NCBI GenBank assembly: GCA_945893145.1
Contig: CAMDDZ010000019.1
Span: forward strand, 1-64,000
Length of the DNA stretch: 64,000 nt
Reading direction: 5' to 3'
DNA from: Rhodoplanes serenus
Lineage (GTDB): Bacteria > Pseudomonadota > Alphaproteobacteria > Rhizobiales > Xanthobacteraceae
The notes under the pieces are model-generated. The model made no database searches. It saw nothing but the letters and a program-made list of their open reading frames with translations, and was not told where the DNA came from. The translations under genes and the position numbers were made by a program. This document shows, in pieces, positions 63,429 through 64,000 of the stretch (position 1 is the first letter of the stretch; the number at the start of each line of letters is the position of its first letter).

Positions 63429-64000
63429 TTGAGCGAGCACGTCACGGCGCTTCCGGAAGCGACACGAGATGCCGCACCGGAAGCGCCGGCCGTCATCGCG
63501 GCAGCACGCCGCCGCCGCGACACTCTCGACAAGATCAAGGCGATCGTGCTCGGCGCGGGCTTCCCGCTGCTGTTCGTGGTGTTCTGGCATTTCGCGGTCG
63601 CTTACACCAAGACGAAGCTGATCCCAAGCCCGCACGACGTCGGCGTGATGATGTGGGACTTCACGTTCGGCGGCATCTATGACGATGCTTTCAGCGCCAC
63701 CATCCTCACCCACATCTGGATGTCGGTGACGCGCGTCTACGGCGGCTTTTTTCTCGCCGCCGTGATCGGGATTCCGCTCGGCCTGATGATCGGCCGCATG
63801 AAAATGCTGCGGCAATTGCTCGATCCGACCATCAGCCTGCTGCGGCCAATTCCGGTGACGGCCTGGCTGCCGCTGTCGATGATCTTCTTCGGCCTCGGCC
63901 CGAAAGCCGCGGTCTTCCTGGTCTTCCTCGGCGCGTTCTATCCGATCCTGCTCAACACCATTTTCGGCGTGCGCTCGGTCGATGCACGGCTGTTCGAGGC
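63429..64000 (+). CDS. NitT/TauT-type ABC transporter permease, 5' part only
   Basis: The frame starts at TTG 63429 (GAGGA lies six bases upstream) and runs off the right edge, 190 codons seen. MSEHVTALPEATRDAAPEAP is a Pro/Ala-rich cytoplasmic start; the first membrane helix is about residues 42-62 (LGAGFPLLFVVFWHFAVAY). LIPSPHDVG, then ATILTHIWMSVTRVYGGFFL and AAVIGIPLGLMIGRMKMLRQ, the DPTISLLRPIPVTAWLPLSM pattern and LVFLGAFYPILLNTIFGVRS are characteristic of SsuC/TauC-type permeases. The EAA loop for the ATPase would lie just beyond the window. The partner receptor is at 62459; an ATPase gene is expected further right. Confidence 0.88.
   Translation, partial: MSEHVTALPEATRDAAPEAPAVIAAARRRRDTLDKIKAIVLGAGFPLLFVVFWHFAVAYTKTKLIPSPHDVGVMMWDFTFGGIYDDAFSATILTHIWMSVTRVYGGFFLAAVIGIPLGLMIGRMKMLRQLLDPTISLLRPIPVTAWLPLSMIFFGLGPKAAVFLVFLGAFYPILLNTIFGVRSVDARLFE

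Overview
This is a G+C-rich chromosomal window from an alphaproteobacterium, most likely a Hyphomicrobiales member close to Bradyrhizobium, Rhodopseudomonas, Pseudolabrys or Xanthobacteraceae. The inference rests on the order of the division and cell wall (dcw) genes, the long linker in FtsZ, Bug-type (TctC) receptors that stand alone, FixJ-type signalling, and short palindromic repeats typical of these genomes. I see no prophage, integron, complete insertion sequence, CRISPR array, tRNA or rRNA. The one structured RNA gene found is the RNase P RNA.

Layout. 0-9 kb: the 3' part of a uvrD/pcrA helicase carrying two translated palindromic elements, a higBA toxin-antitoxin pair, small membrane proteins, a tandem pair of long hairpins, a ferric-iron ABC receptor with a fused permease but no ATPase, a decayed ABC-receptor fragment and a TerC-family protein. 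9-18 kb: a FixJ-type regulator with a MASE1 histidine kinase, a Bug receptor, a cold-shock gene with a strong terminator followed by three little-known small genes, a GlcG-like secreted protein, a SnoaL-like protein and prmA. 18-31 kb: aminopeptidase P, an MFS exporter, a cupin protein, a secreted RSF-repeat protein, ligA, a Tat-exported FMN oxidase, an SGNH-like protein, a 2-hydroxyacid dehydrogenase and recN.

31-55 kb is the envelope and division core, nearly all on the minus strand. In transcription order it runs rsmH, ftsL, ftsI, murE, murF, mraY, murD, ftsW, murG, murC, murB, ddl, ftsQ, ftsA, ftsZ, lpxC, bamD, recN. It covers the cytoplasmic steps from UDP-MurNAc to lipid II, the septal synthase, the early division proteins, the committed step of lipid A synthesis and an outer-membrane assembly lipoprotein. 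Many junctions are 1-4 base overlaps (ATGA, GTGA, TGATG), which indicates translational coupling. Two genes foreign to this cluster interrupt it: a secreted SGNH hydrolase on the opposite strand between murD and ftsW, and a flavin monooxygenase whose stop overlaps the ddl start. No mraZ is seen upstream of rsmH.

55-64 kb: a PRC-barrel protein, an AmpD-type amidase, the RNase P RNA with a strong terminator, a second lone Bug receptor, a VapBC-type pair, ergothioneine genes egtB and egtD followed by an ATP-grasp-like gene, and the start of a NitT/TauT-type ABC transporter that runs off the window.

No large undescribed system is evident. The most promising leads are the translated palindromes in uvrD, a repeat family whose stems co-vary between copies, a higBA promoter that predicts a leaderless toxin message, the two insertions in the dcw cluster, the small-protein group after the cold-shock gene, and the ATP-grasp-like gene beside egtDB. 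Family names come from recognition of motifs and sequence patterns; no database search was run.
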